From Streptomyces marincola (GTDB lineage: Bacteria; Actinomycetota; Actinomycetes; Streptomycetales; Streptomycetaceae): a stretch of 64,000 bases of DNA. The position numbers and the translations under genes were made by a program. Every line of letters begins with the position of its first letter. Position 1 is the stretch's first letter. Location: contig NZ_CP084541.1 of the NCBI RefSeq assembly GCF_020410765.1, positions 4,855,001 to 4,919,000 of the forward strand. The letters run 5' to 3'. A model generated the notes under the pieces. The model was not told the DNA's origin. It searched no databases and was given only the letters and a program-made list of their open reading frames with translations. Positions 8,015 through 16,080 of the stretch are shown here, piece by piece.

Positions 8015-9052
8015 ATGGCAATGGCAAGGCGCGGCGCCGGCCGCGACGGAAGACCGACACTTGAACAAGTCGCGGCGCGGGCGGGTGTCGGTCGTGGCAC
8101 AGTGTCCCGCGTCATCAACGGATCGCCCAGGGTCAGTGACCGTACCCGGGCGGCGGTGCAGCAGGCCATCGCCGATCTGGGCTATGTGCCGCACCGCGCG
8201 GCCAGGGCGCTGGCGGCCAACCGGTCCGACGCCATCGCCCTGGTGGTGCCCGAGGCGGAGACCCGGCTGTTCGCCGAGCCGTTCTTCTCCGGCGTCCTGC
8301 GGGGGGTCTCGGCGGAGCTGGCCGACACGGACATCCAGTTGCTGCTGACCTTGATAAGGACACCGAAGGAACGCGCCAGGTTCGCGCAGTACGCCGCGAG
8401 CCACCGCGTCGACGGGGTGCTGCTGGTGTCCGTGCACGGCGACGACCCGCTGCCCGACCAGCTCGCGGAGATGGGCCTGCCGGTGGTGATGACCGGGCGG
8501 CGGTCGGCCGACGAGCCGGTGCCGCACGTGGACTGCGACAACGTGGGGGGCGCCCAGCTCGCCGTCGAGCACCTGCTGGGCCGGGGGCGCGGCACGGTGG
8601 CCACCATCACGGGTCCGTCCGACATGTACGTGGCCAGGTGCAGGCTGGACGGCTACCGCGAGGCCCTGCGGGCGGCGGGGCGTGAACCCGCGGACGAACT
8701 CGTGGCGCGCGGCGACTTCACGGAGGAGGGCGGGCACGCGGGCATGCGGGAGCTGATCGCGCGCCGGCCCGACCTCGACGCGGTGTTCTGCGCGTCCGAC
8801 CTGATGGCCATCGGAGCCCGCCGCGCGCTGCGCGAGCTGGGGCGCGGCGTGCCGGACGACGTCGCGCTCGTCGGGTTCGACGACTCGGCGCTCGCCCGGC
8901 ACCTCGACCCGCCGCTGACCAGCGTGCGGCAGCCCATCGAGGGCATGGGGCGGGCGATGACGCGGGCGCTGCTCGCCGAGATCTCCGACGGGGGATCGGA
9001 CCGGCCGCGTCTTGTGCTGCCCACAGAACTGGTGCGCCGCTCCTCGTCCTGA
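8015..9052 (+). CDS. cebR: CebR, LacI-family cellobiose-responsive repressor
   Basis: A 345-residue LacI/GalR-family repressor. GGGAGGAAGCG precedes the ATG at 8015. The helix-turn-helix is TLEQVAARAGVGRGTVSRVI, followed by the hinge region (RAARALAANRSDAIALVVP) and a periplasmic-binding-like effector domain (FFSGVLRGVSAEL; VFCASDLMAIGA; VPDDVALVGFDDS). In Streptomyces, CebR binds TGGGAGCGCTCCCA and is released by cellobiose; six such boxes occur in this window. The gene is divergent from cebEFG-bglC. It should be the local switch for uptake, cleavage and all four cellulases. Confidence 0.94.
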   Translation: MAMARRGAGRDGRPTLEQVAARAGVGRGTVSRVINGSPRVSDRTRAAVQQAIADLGYVPHRAARALAANRSDAIALVVPEAETRLFAEPFFSGVLRGVSAELADTDIQLLLTLIRTPKERARFAQYAASHRVDGVLLVSVHGDDPLPDQLAEMGLPVVMTGRRSADEPVPHVDCDNVGGAQLAVEHLLGRGRGTVATITGPSDMYVARCRLDGYREALRAAGREPADELVARGDFTEEGGHAGMRELIARRPDLDAVFCASDLMAIGARRALRELGRGVPDDVALVGFDDSALARHLDPPLTSVRQPIEGMGRAMTRALLAEISDGGSDRPRLVLPTELVRRSSS

Positions 9053-9238
9053 GGGCCCCGCCGCCCCTTCGGCCGCGGCTCCGCGCCCCCGCCGCCCGCC
9101 CGTGCCGCCCGGGGCGGGCGACGGGGGCGCGTCGCCCTCGGTGACCTGATGGGGCGCGCGGCTGTCCGGTAACGCGCTGGTGACAGATCGTCACCGAATC
9201 GTCATGCTGGTCGCGGTAGCGAGGAAAGGAGTGCGCCC

Positions 9239-9892
9239 ATGGCCAGGAAGCCGGGCTTCGCGGGCGCCGAGCACGGCGTTCACGACCTGGACGCCGCACG
9301 CGTCCTGATGTGGCTTCCCGAGAACTGCCGCTCGGCGGGTGCGGCCAGGGCGCCGACCGTGGTGGGCCTTGAGCAGTTCACCGGCATGTTCGAGACATTC
9401 GAGCACACCGCGTGGCGGCTGGAAACGCGCGGTCGGTATCAGGCGGACGAGCGGAGCACCGCTTACCAGCGGTTCCTCACCGGGCAGCGGCAGGGGGCCG
9501 GGCCCGGTCCCGAGGAGCCGTGGTTCGCCGGCCGCCGCAAGCAAACGGCCCTGGGCAAGCGGTTCGAGCGGGTGCGGGTCGTGGACGACCCGCCCACGCT
9601 CGGGCAGTTGTACCTGCTCGACGCCGCCCACAGGAATGCGCTGGCGGGGGAGGACGTGCGCAACCTGTGGCGCGCCGACGCGGAGTGGCTGCGGCTGCCC
9701 GGCGAGGACTTCTGGCTGTTCGACAGCCGGGTGCTCGCGGTGCTGCGCTTCGACGAGGCGGACCGGCTCACGGAGGTGGAGATCGTCACCGAGCCGCGCG
9801 TGGTGCTGCGCGCGTGCCAGGCGAGGGACGCGGCCTGGCACCACGCCGTGCCGTTCGACGAGTTCGGGGCGCTGGTCCGGCATCCGCGCTGA
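9239..9892 (+). CDS. DUF6879 family protein
   Basis: A 217-residue cytoplasmic protein with the features I associate with DUF6879: FETFEHTAWRLETR near residue 51, GKRFERVRVVDDPPT near 105, EDFWLFDSRVLAVLRFD near 157, and RDAAWHHAVPFDEF near the end. The function is unknown. Such genes are usually next to XRE-family regulators and sometimes a DUF397 gene; here none is adjacent and the nearest XRE regulator is about 6.6 kb away. The start is preceded by GAAAGGAGTGCGCCC, a good ribosome binding site. It sits between cebR and the propeller genes without any obvious link to either. Confidence 0.7.
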   Translation: MARKPGFAGAEHGVHDLDAARVLMWLPENCRSAGAARAPTVVGLEQFTGMFETFEHTAWRLETRGRYQADERSTAYQRFLTGQRQGAGPGPEEPWFAGRRKQTALGKRFERVRVVDDPPTLGQLYLLDAAHRNALAGEDVRNLWRADAEWLRLPGEDFWLFDSRVLAVLRFDEADRLTEVEIVTEPRVVLRACQARDAAWHHAVPFDEFGALVRHPR

Positions 9893-10253
9893 GGCGGCGG
9901 CCGTTCGACCCGGCCCGTCGTTCCCGCCGCGCCGGGACCGGTGCGGGCGTGCGCGACCGGCGCGGGGCGCGCGTGCGGCCCGGTGGGATCCAACCACCGC
10001 CGGGGCGACCGGATTTCGCCCCCGCGAGTGACGCTGCGGAGTCGGTTGGTTCCGCCCTGAGGGGGATAGGGCGGAGCATGGTTGACCCCGTCGAGGAGGC
10101 GTCGTGACGGCGCGCGGCGCGCCCGGGAACGGCGCACGGGCGGCCGAGATGGCGCCCGTATCCGTTTGGTCACGCCCGATGTAGTCGAATTGTGGCTCAG
10201 CTGGTTTCGCAACCTGGCCCCCCGAGCCGGTCAGGCGGTCTAGGGTCCGTGTC
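9893..10253. other. Intergenic region upstream of the first propeller gene
   Basis: This 361-bp stretch has no family-supported gene. A GTG at 10104 with GAGGAGG in front opens a 26-codon frame to 10184, too short to judge. Its last 15 bases before the ATG at 10254 contain TAGGGT eight bases from the start, which fits a -10 element of a leaderless transcript. Confidence 0.4.
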
Positions 10254-11282
10254 ATGGTTGTTCGGCACCTGTGCGATCCGGGGGACTTGGACATCGTCCG
10301 GCCGTTGCCCGGCCGGCCGGCCGTGGCGCAGCGCGTGACGGCCGTCGCCGTGTCGGAGGGCGTGGAGCAGGTCGCGGTCGCCACGGCGGCGCCCTGGTTC
10401 CCGGACTTCGGCGAGCTGATGGTGATGCGGCCGGGCTCGGGCGAGAAACCGCGGCGGCTCGGCGTGGCCAGACGCGCGCCCGGCGCGGTGGTGCGCGACC
10501 TGGTGTTCGGGCCCGGCGGGGGAACGCTGACCGCGTCGCTCGGCGGGACCGAGGAGCATCACGTCGGGCAGGTCGCCCACTGGCGGCTGCCCGGCACGGC
10601 CGAGCGCTGGCGGCGCGCCGTCTGCCGTCCGCTGTACGCCGGTTACGGCGATGTCGGGGGCCTGAGGCTGGCCGTGAGCGCCGACGGGCGGACCGTCGCG
10701 GGCTGCGATCAGGGCAGCCGCAGCGTGCTGGCCTGGGCGGCGCCCGACGGGCGGCAGCTCGCGGGGCCGGCCGGGGTCGGCGGCAGCGACGCCGTCGCCG
10801 TGGACGCGGACGGCTCACGCGTGGCGTTCCGGCTGTGCCGTCCCTACGAACGGGCGCCGCGCGGCGGGATCGCGGTGTTCGGCCTGCGCGACGGCGCGAT
10901 CACGACGTTCGACACCGGGGTCGGCTGGTGCTCGGGCCTGGCGTTCTCGCCGGACGGGCGGCACCTGGCCGTGGTCGGCTCGGCGGACGGCACCGCGCTC
11001 GCGGTGCGCGTTCCGCTCGGCCCGGGGGAGCCGGTGCGGCAGGTCCTGGCCGAACTGCCGGGCGAGGCACGGCAGCAGATCACCCGGCCGGTGTGGGGCC
11101 CGGCAGGGCCCCGGGCCGCGGTCCGCGCCGGCCGCACCGTCACGGTGTGGGACCTGGCCGCGGGCAGATCCCTGCTCTCGGTCCCGGACCTGGGCCGTTC
11201 GACGGCCTGGGCGCTGAGCCCTGACGGCCGCGCGCTGGTCGTCGCAACCCCCGTCGAGGTGCGCGCCTACGACCTCGGCTGA
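10254..11282 (+). CDS. WD40-like beta-propeller protein (smaller partner)
   Basis: A 342-residue soluble protein built from repeated four-strand blades with the recurring pattern S.DGR......D.....W, for example LAVSADGRTVAGCD, LAFSPDGRHLAVVGS and WALSPDGRALVVAT. The last blade ends VRAYDLG. There is no signal peptide or enzyme motif, so it is probably a cytoplasmic scaffold or binding protein. No Shine-Dalgarno sequence precedes the ATG; TAGGGT eight bases upstream suggests leaderless transcription. It is followed 24 bp later by a larger propeller gene on the same strand, so the two likely form an operon. The function is unknown. Confidence 0.65.
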   Translation: MVVRHLCDPGDLDIVRPLPGRPAVAQRVTAVAVSEGVEQVAVATAAPWFPDFGELMVMRPGSGEKPRRLGVARRAPGAVVRDLVFGPGGGTLTASLGGTEEHHVGQVAHWRLPGTAERWRRAVCRPLYAGYGDVGGLRLAVSADGRTVAGCDQGSRSVLAWAAPDGRQLAGPAGVGGSDAVAVDADGSRVAFRLCRPYERAPRGGIAVFGLRDGAITTFDTGVGWCSGLAFSPDGRHLAVVGSADGTALAVRVPLGPGEPVRQVLAELPGEARQQITRPVWGPAGPRAAVRAGRTVTVWDLAAGRSLLSVPDLGRSTAWALSPDGRALVVATPVEVRAYDLG

Positions 11283-11306
11283 CGTGCGGAAGCAAGGAAC
11301 GACGCG

Positions 11307-13727
11307 ATGACGACGTTGCAAGTCCTGCTCGACGACCGGCCGAGCAGCGCGGGCTGGCAGCAGATCTGCCACCTGCTCGAACAGCTCGACGAACAGCAGC
11401 TGGCCGCGATCGCCCCGCGCGTGCTGCGCTGGCCGGCCGGGCAGCGCCCGATGCCCGACCACTGGTGGGCGCAGTGGGTCGCGGGCGACATCCGCCCCTG
11501 CCACGCGCTGGCCGGCACCCGGAAGCTCGGCCGCCTCGACAACGTCGAGACCGGCACGGTGCCGGTGCCGGCGGAGGACGACAGGGACGACGCGGAGAGC
11601 AGCGAGGGCGCCTACTTCTACGGCGGCGCGAGCGCCGTCGCGGCACCGAACGGGCTGCGCTGGCTCGCGCTCGCCGCCGCGGCCGAGTGGCACCACAACG
11701 GCGGGGACATCGTGCGCTGGGACACCACGCGGGACGCCCCGCTGGTGTGGTACCTCAGCGGCGGCGAATATTACGACGAGGCCTACGACATGGCGGTCAG
11801 CCCGGACGGCGCGACCGTCGTGACGGCCGTCGAGGGCGTGTGGCGCGCGTGGTCGGCGCGCACCGGCGAACCGCTGTGGGAGGTACGTCCTCACCTGGGC
11901 GCCGACGAGGCGCTGTGCTTCAGCCGTGACGACCTCGTCCGGTTCGCGTTCTCCGCCGACGGCTCGCGGCTGGCCGTCGGCACCGGGAGCACCGACGTCG
12001 TGGCCGTCGTCGAGACCGCGACCGGCAAGGTCCTGCTGCACGTGCCCGAGGGCGAGGACGCGTTCGGGCCCGTCGCGCTCGACGCCACCGGCCGGCTGCT
12101 GTTCCACGCGGGTCCCGCGGGCCGCGTGGTGGCGCGCGAGGTCGCCACCGGGCTCGTGCTCGCCACCGCCGAGACCGGCCTGACGTCGGTGGGGGCGCTG
12201 GCCGTGGCGCCCGACGGCGGCGAGGTGTTCGCCGTCGGCGGGGCCGTCGGCGGCGCGCCGGAACAGGCCGGCCTCGCCACCTCGGCGCGCCCTGCCGCCC
12301 GGCTGCTGACGCTGCGCGAGGCGCCCGGCGGCGCCGAACTCGCGGCGGGCGCCCTGCTGCGCCCGCGCGGCTTCGCGCGGGACCTCGACGCCGACTCGCC
12401 CGCGGCGGCCCTCACCACGCGGGCGGTGTGGACGGGCAGCGGGCCCTTCGCGTTCGTGGGCGCCGACTTCGGCTCGCTGCTGTTCGACGGCAGGGGCCGC
12501 ACGCTGTGGGCCGACCCCGCGGGCGCGAACGCCGCGTTCACCCCGGACGGCCGCGCGCTGGTCGTGGTGCAGGAGGAGATCGACGCGTGGTTCCTCGCCG
12601 GGCTCGCCCCGCCGGACGGCGAGGAGCCCGCGCCGCCCGCGCCGCGCCCGGGACACGTGCTGCTCACCGGCCTGCCCGCCGCGCTCACCGGCAGGGCGGG
12701 GGCCGGCGACGGCGCCGAACTCCCGCTGTCCCACTGGTCCGTGCCGCACGCCGCGATCACCGAGGACGCCCGCGCGCTGGCGTTCTGCGCCAAGCTCGAC
12801 CGCGACTCGGCCGACCGCCCGCAGGTGCTGTGCCGCTGGCCCGGGGGGCGCGAGGGCGCGCCCGAGGTCTCGCTGCTGCCCCCGGTCGCGGACGCGGCCT
12901 ACCTGACGGATCTCGCGTTCGGCCCCGGCGGGGACGTGCTGGTCCGCGCGCTGCTCGGGGAGGAGTCCTGCGTCGTGCTGAACGACGTCGCCACCGGCGC
13001 GACCCGCTGGCGCCACCCACTGCCGCCGGCCGCGCCGCACGGTGAGGAACGGCTGCGCCTGGCCTTCTGCGCCGACGGCTCACGGCTCGCGCTCGCCCTG
13101 CGCGGGCTCGGCCGGGTGCTGGTCCTCGACGCGGCGACCGGCGACAGCGTTCTGACCGTGACCGAGCGGCCCAAGTACGCCGAACACTGGCGGCGGTTGC
13201 GCGTGGAGGCCGTGGCGCTCGACGGGCCGGGCACCCGGGTCGCGTTCGGCGTCCGCGACGCGCGCAGCCGCGTGGTGGTGTGCGACGTGGCGACGGGCGC
13301 GGAGCTCGGCCACACGGAACCGCACGGGCTGCGGCAGATCACGGGCCTCTCCTTCGCGCCCGACGGCTCCGCCCTCGCGGTGTCGGGCGCCACGGAGCAG
13401 GGGCACGCAGCGCTGTGGCTGCTGCCGCCGGACGCGGCGGACGCCGACGCCCGGCCGCGCACCGCCGTGCCCGATCTGCCGATGCACGACCAGCCGGACG
13501 GCGACCTCGTGTGGCCGGCGGGCCGCGGGCCGCTCGTCTACTTCCCCGGCAGCCGGGGGTGGGGTGCCGTGTGGGACGCGGACAGCGGGACGGTGCTCGC
13601 CGACCTCCCGTTCGGGCGGGCGGACGGCGGTGTCGCCCTGTCGCACGACGGCGGGACGCTCGTCACCGTCACCCAGTTCGGGGCGCGCCGCTGGCCGTTG
13701 CGCCCGGACGCGGCCGTTCCCGCGTGA
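11307..13727 (+). CDS. Large WD40-like multi-propeller protein
   Basis: An 806-residue protein with a short helical N-terminus (residues 1-60, LLDDRPSSAGWQQICHLLEQ) followed by many propeller blades. Blade cores include MAVSPDGATVVTAV, FAFSADGSRLAVGTG, AAFTPDGRALVVVQ, LAFCADGSRLALAL and LSFAPDGSALAVSG. The length allows about two seven-bladed propellers. No signal peptide, transmembrane segment, kinase, caspase or ATPase domain is visible. GGAAGCAAGGAACG precedes the ATG. It is co-oriented with the 342-residue propeller, and the two end before a strong convergent hairpin at 14102-14132. I cannot assign a function. Confidence 0.65.
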   Translation: MTTLQVLLDDRPSSAGWQQICHLLEQLDEQQLAAIAPRVLRWPAGQRPMPDHWWAQWVAGDIRPCHALAGTRKLGRLDNVETGTVPVPAEDDRDDAESSEGAYFYGGASAVAAPNGLRWLALAAAAEWHHNGGDIVRWDTTRDAPLVWYLSGGEYYDEAYDMAVSPDGATVVTAVEGVWRAWSARTGEPLWEVRPHLGADEALCFSRDDLVRFAFSADGSRLAVGTGSTDVVAVVETATGKVLLHVPEGEDAFGPVALDATGRLLFHAGPAGRVVAREVATGLVLATAETGLTSVGALAVAPDGGEVFAVGGAVGGAPEQAGLATSARPAARLLTLREAPGGAELAAGALLRPRGFARDLDADSPAAALTTRAVWTGSGPFAFVGADFGSLLFDGRGRTLWADPAGANAAFTPDGRALVVVQEEIDAWFLAGLAPPDGEEPAPPAPRPGHVLLTGLPAALTGRAGAGDGAELPLSHWSVPHAAITEDARALAFCAKLDRDSADRPQVLCRWPGGREGAPEVSLLPPVADAAYLTDLAFGPGGDVLVRALLGEESCVVLNDVATGATRWRHPLPPAAPHGEERLRLAFCADGSRLALALRGLGRVLVLDAATGDSVLTVTERPKYAEHWRRLRVEAVALDGPGTRVAFGVRDARSRVVVCDVATGAELGHTEPHGLRQITGLSFAPDGSALAVSGATEQGHAALWLLPPDAADADARPRTAVPDLPMHDQPDGDLVWPAGRGPLVYFPGSRGWGAVWDADSGTVLADLPFGRADGGVALSHDGGTLVTVTQFGARRWPLRPDAAVPA

Positions 13728-14185
13728 CGGCGCGCTGCCGCGTGCCCGGCGCGGCGGGGGCGCCGAGCACTGGAACGGGGCCGGAGTGGCGCGGCGGCGC
13801 GCGCCCCGATCGGCACGCCCGCGTTCGGAAGGTGAACGCGCGCGGCCCGGGCCGCGCGGGGAGCGGCGGGTGCCGGGTGCCGGGTGCCCAGGGCCGGCGG
13901 GCGAACGGGCGCCGGGGAGCGGCGGGCGTTGGGGCGTTGGGGCGTTGGGGCGCTCGGGTGTCGGTGGGCGAAGGCCGCATGGTGTTGTCCCGGCCGGTGA
14001 ACGAGGCGTGTCGCGCTTTGTTCGACTGCTTCCGCGGAAGCGTGCCCGGGGCCGGTGGTCGGCGCCCCGCCCCCGGCGCTGACCGCGCGTCCCGCGCACC
14101 GCGCCCCCGGCACCTGGGGGGTGCCGGGGGCGGGCGCGTGGGGGGACTTCAGTTCCTGTGCGATCGGGTCAGTGCCGCGCCCGGA
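13728..14185. other. Intergenic region between the propeller operon and the GH6 gene
   Basis: This is 458 bp between convergent genes. It holds a short tandem repeat of GCGTTGGG (three units, 13926-13949) and a strong hairpin at 14102-14132. No gene is supported. Confidence 0.5.
14102..14132. terminator. Bidirectional terminator hairpin between propeller gene and GH6 gene
   Basis: A perfect 13-bp stem (CGCCCCCGGCACC with GGTGCCGGGGGCG) and a 5-nt loop lie between two convergent genes. Confidence 0.65.
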
Positions 14186-15574
14186 TCACAGCGGCGGGTG
14201 GGCGTTCGCCATCAGCTGCTCGAACTGGGCCTGGAACCAGTGGCCCGAGATCGGGGCGCCGTCCAGGGCCCCCGAGGGGTTGTTCTGGTTGCGCGGGTTG
14301 CCCTCGTAGGTGGGGTCGCACATCCGGTCGAAGCCCTTGCCCTCGTCGTTCGGGATCTCCTCGCTTGAGCCGTCCGACTCCCCCGGAGGCTTGATCCACG
14401 AGTAGGCGTCGATGTGCGGCTCAGGAGCGGCCGTCGGGCGCTCGCCGAGACCGGCGCCCTCCTGGTTGCACCAGTTGCCGAGGTGGATGCGTCGGTCGTA
14501 ACGGCCGCCGTCGACGTACTCGTCCGCGCTGGTCTGCGGGCCGGGGCCGGTGGGCCGGTCGGGGCCGCCCCAGCCGTTGCGCGAGGTGTCGATCACGACG
14601 CCGAGGCCCTCGGGGAAGCCGGCCGCGGGGGCGGCGACCGAGGCGAAGTCCTGGGCGAAGGACAGCTCGTCGACGTAGTTGTTCCAGTCGATCCAGGAGC
14701 TCTCGCCGCGGATCGGCTGGCCGCCGATCACGTCGTCGATGGCGAAGTTGTCCTCCTTGAGCGCGCTGTAGTTCGCCGTGTTGGCGGCGAACCCGGCCAC
14801 GTCCTCCGGGGTGGCGCCCTCGGCGTTGGCGGCCTCGAACAGCAGGTCCGCGCTCGCCTGGAAGTTGTCCTCCCAGCCGATCCAGCCGTGGTGGCCGATG
14901 TCGATGTAGTTGTAGACGTTCTCGTTGTCACCGAGTGTCGCGATGTTGTAGCCGACGCCCTTGACGTAGTTGCCGTTGGCCAGCATCTCGTCGCACTCGG
15001 GGGTGGCCGTCTCGCGCCCGCTGACGTTCGTGATCAGGTTCGGCAGCGAGTCGATCTCCACGATGTTGATGATGCGGAGTTCGGCGTAGGCCGGGTCGGA
15101 CACGATCTCGTTGATGGGGTCGATGAACTCCGTCTTGTAGACGTCGATCTCCTCGGGCCCCAGCTCGCCGTTGGAGGCGAGCGCCGCGCAGTCGCGGCCC
15201 GGCAGGTTGTACGTCACGATCTGGATGGCGTCGGCGCCCTGCGCCAGTGCCTCGTCCAGGTGCTCGCGCAGCCCCATGGTGTTGGAGCCGGCCGAGCCGC
15301 CGGTGATCGCGGCCCTGCTGTCCAGCCACACCGCGGTGGGCTGGTCGGCGATGGCCTCTCCGCCGCCCGCGGTGGCCGCGGCGGACCAGTCGGGGTTGAC
15401 GTAGAGCTGGGCGCCCGCGTAAGGGTTGTCGACCCGCGCCAGCGTGTCGACGTCCTCGTCCGCTGCCGCGGTGCTCAGGGTGCCCATGGTCAGGGCGCAT
15501 GCCCCGGCGAAGGCTCCCGCGATGACGACCGGTCGCCGGCCGAGCCGGCGGCGTGGGGGGTTGGTGCGGCTCAT
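14186..15574 (-). CDS. Secreted GH6 exo-cellulase without a carbohydrate-binding module
   Basis: A 462-residue GH6 protein. The ATG at 15574 has GGAGGATCA upstream and opens a signal peptide (MSRTNPPRRRLGRR, hydrophobic core, cleavage near STAAADED); the in-frame extension to 15748 has no support. The catalytic domain starts at RVDNPYAGAQLYVNP. Asp128 in YNLPGRDCAAL is the likely general acid, and the motifs EIDSLPNLI, IGWEDNF, DTSRNGWGGPDRP and CDPTYEGNPRN are all present. The long C-terminal loops match Cel6B-type cellobiohydrolases that release cellobiose from non-reducing ends. No CBM or linker is present, unlike its paralogue at 23763-25508. It is divergent from a GH48 gene and has a CebR-like box 305 bp upstream of the start. 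Confidence 0.93.
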   Translation of the reverse strand: MSRTNPPRRRLGRRPVVIAGAFAGACALTMGTLSTAAADEDVDTLARVDNPYAGAQLYVNPDWSAAATAGGGEAIADQPTAVWLDSRAAITGGSAGSNTMGLREHLDEALAQGADAIQIVTYNLPGRDCAALASNGELGPEEIDVYKTEFIDPINEIVSDPAYAELRIINIVEIDSLPNLITNVSGRETATPECDEMLANGNYVKGVGYNIATLGDNENVYNYIDIGHHGWIGWEDNFQASADLLFEAANAEGATPEDVAGFAANTANYSALKEDNFAIDDVIGGQPIRGESSWIDWNNYVDELSFAQDFASVAAPAAGFPEGLGVVIDTSRNGWGGPDRPTGPGPQTSADEYVDGGRYDRRIHLGNWCNQEGAGLGERPTAAPEPHIDAYSWIKPPGESDGSSEEIPNDEGKGFDRMCDPTYEGNPRNQNNPSGALDGAPISGHWFQAQFEQLMANAHPPL

Positions 15575-15878
15575 TGCTTGTGATCCTCCGGATGGTTGCG
15601 TACGGCCGATGCCGAGGCATCTCCCGACCCGTCGCACACCCACACGTGCCCGTTCCCCGCTCATGGGAGGGACCGGGGAACGCGGCGAGAGGGGCTCGCC
15701 GGCCGGGGCGCCGAACCGGCCCCGGCCTTGGGGCACATGGGAACTCACCGTGCTGCGTCCGTCAGGGAACGCTCTGGGAGGTTGTGGGGGTGATGTGGGG
15801 GATTGTGGGGGTTCGTGCTCGGAGCGGCTTGCTCATCGTCCTGCTGTCCTGCCCTGGCGCTCGTCCGTGCCCGGCAGT

Positions 15879-15892
15879 TGGGACCGCTCCCA
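15879..15892 (-). promoter_or_regulatory. CebR-like operator on the GH6 side
   Basis: TGGGACCGCTCCCA has one base different from the perfect palindrome. It lies 305 bp upstream of the GH6 start, which implies a long 5' leader if the promoter is close to the box. Confidence 0.75.
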
Positions 15893-16022
15893 CTGGTTGA
15901 AGGGACCGTAGGCCACAAGTCCCCTTCCCGCCAAGGGGTCGTTCGAGAAATTACCGCTGACCTGCCACGCAAGAAGGCGATTCTGCACGGGGGTTGACGT
16001 GTGCAGTCCATTCCTCAAAGCT

Positions 16023-16036
16023 TGGGAGCGCTCCCA
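16023..16036 (+). promoter_or_regulatory. Perfect CebR operator upstream of the CBM-less GH48 gene
   Basis: TGGGAGCGCTCCCA, 44 bp before the start codon. The surrounding CTTGGGAGCGCTCCCACTGG is shared with the other GH48 promoter. Confidence 0.92.
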
Positions 16037-16080
16037 CTGGTCTCCGCTCCTCACCCCCCACGAGCCGCGAGGAGGATGCC

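Larger units (their letters stand above)
15575..16080. promoter_or_regulatory. Divergent promoter region of the CBM-less GH6/GH48 pair
   Basis: This 506-bp region carries two CebR-type boxes (15879-15892 and 16023-16036). The first sits on the GH6 side, inside a block TCCCTTCAACCAGTGGG (read on the GH6 coding strand) that also occurs upstream of the second GH6 gene. The second sits 44 bp before the GH48 start. On the plus strand near 15783-15811 there are three G5 tracts in the GH6 leader. Confidence 0.8.

Noticed and set aside
10104..10184. 26-codon frame with GAGGAGG in front of a GTG
   Set aside because: Too short to judge, no conserved motif and no partner gene; kept only as a note in the intergenic entry.
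15575..15748. N-terminal extension of the CBM-less GH6 to 15748
   Set aside because: It would bury the signal peptide; both GH6 proteins begin MSRTNPP after a ribosome binding site.
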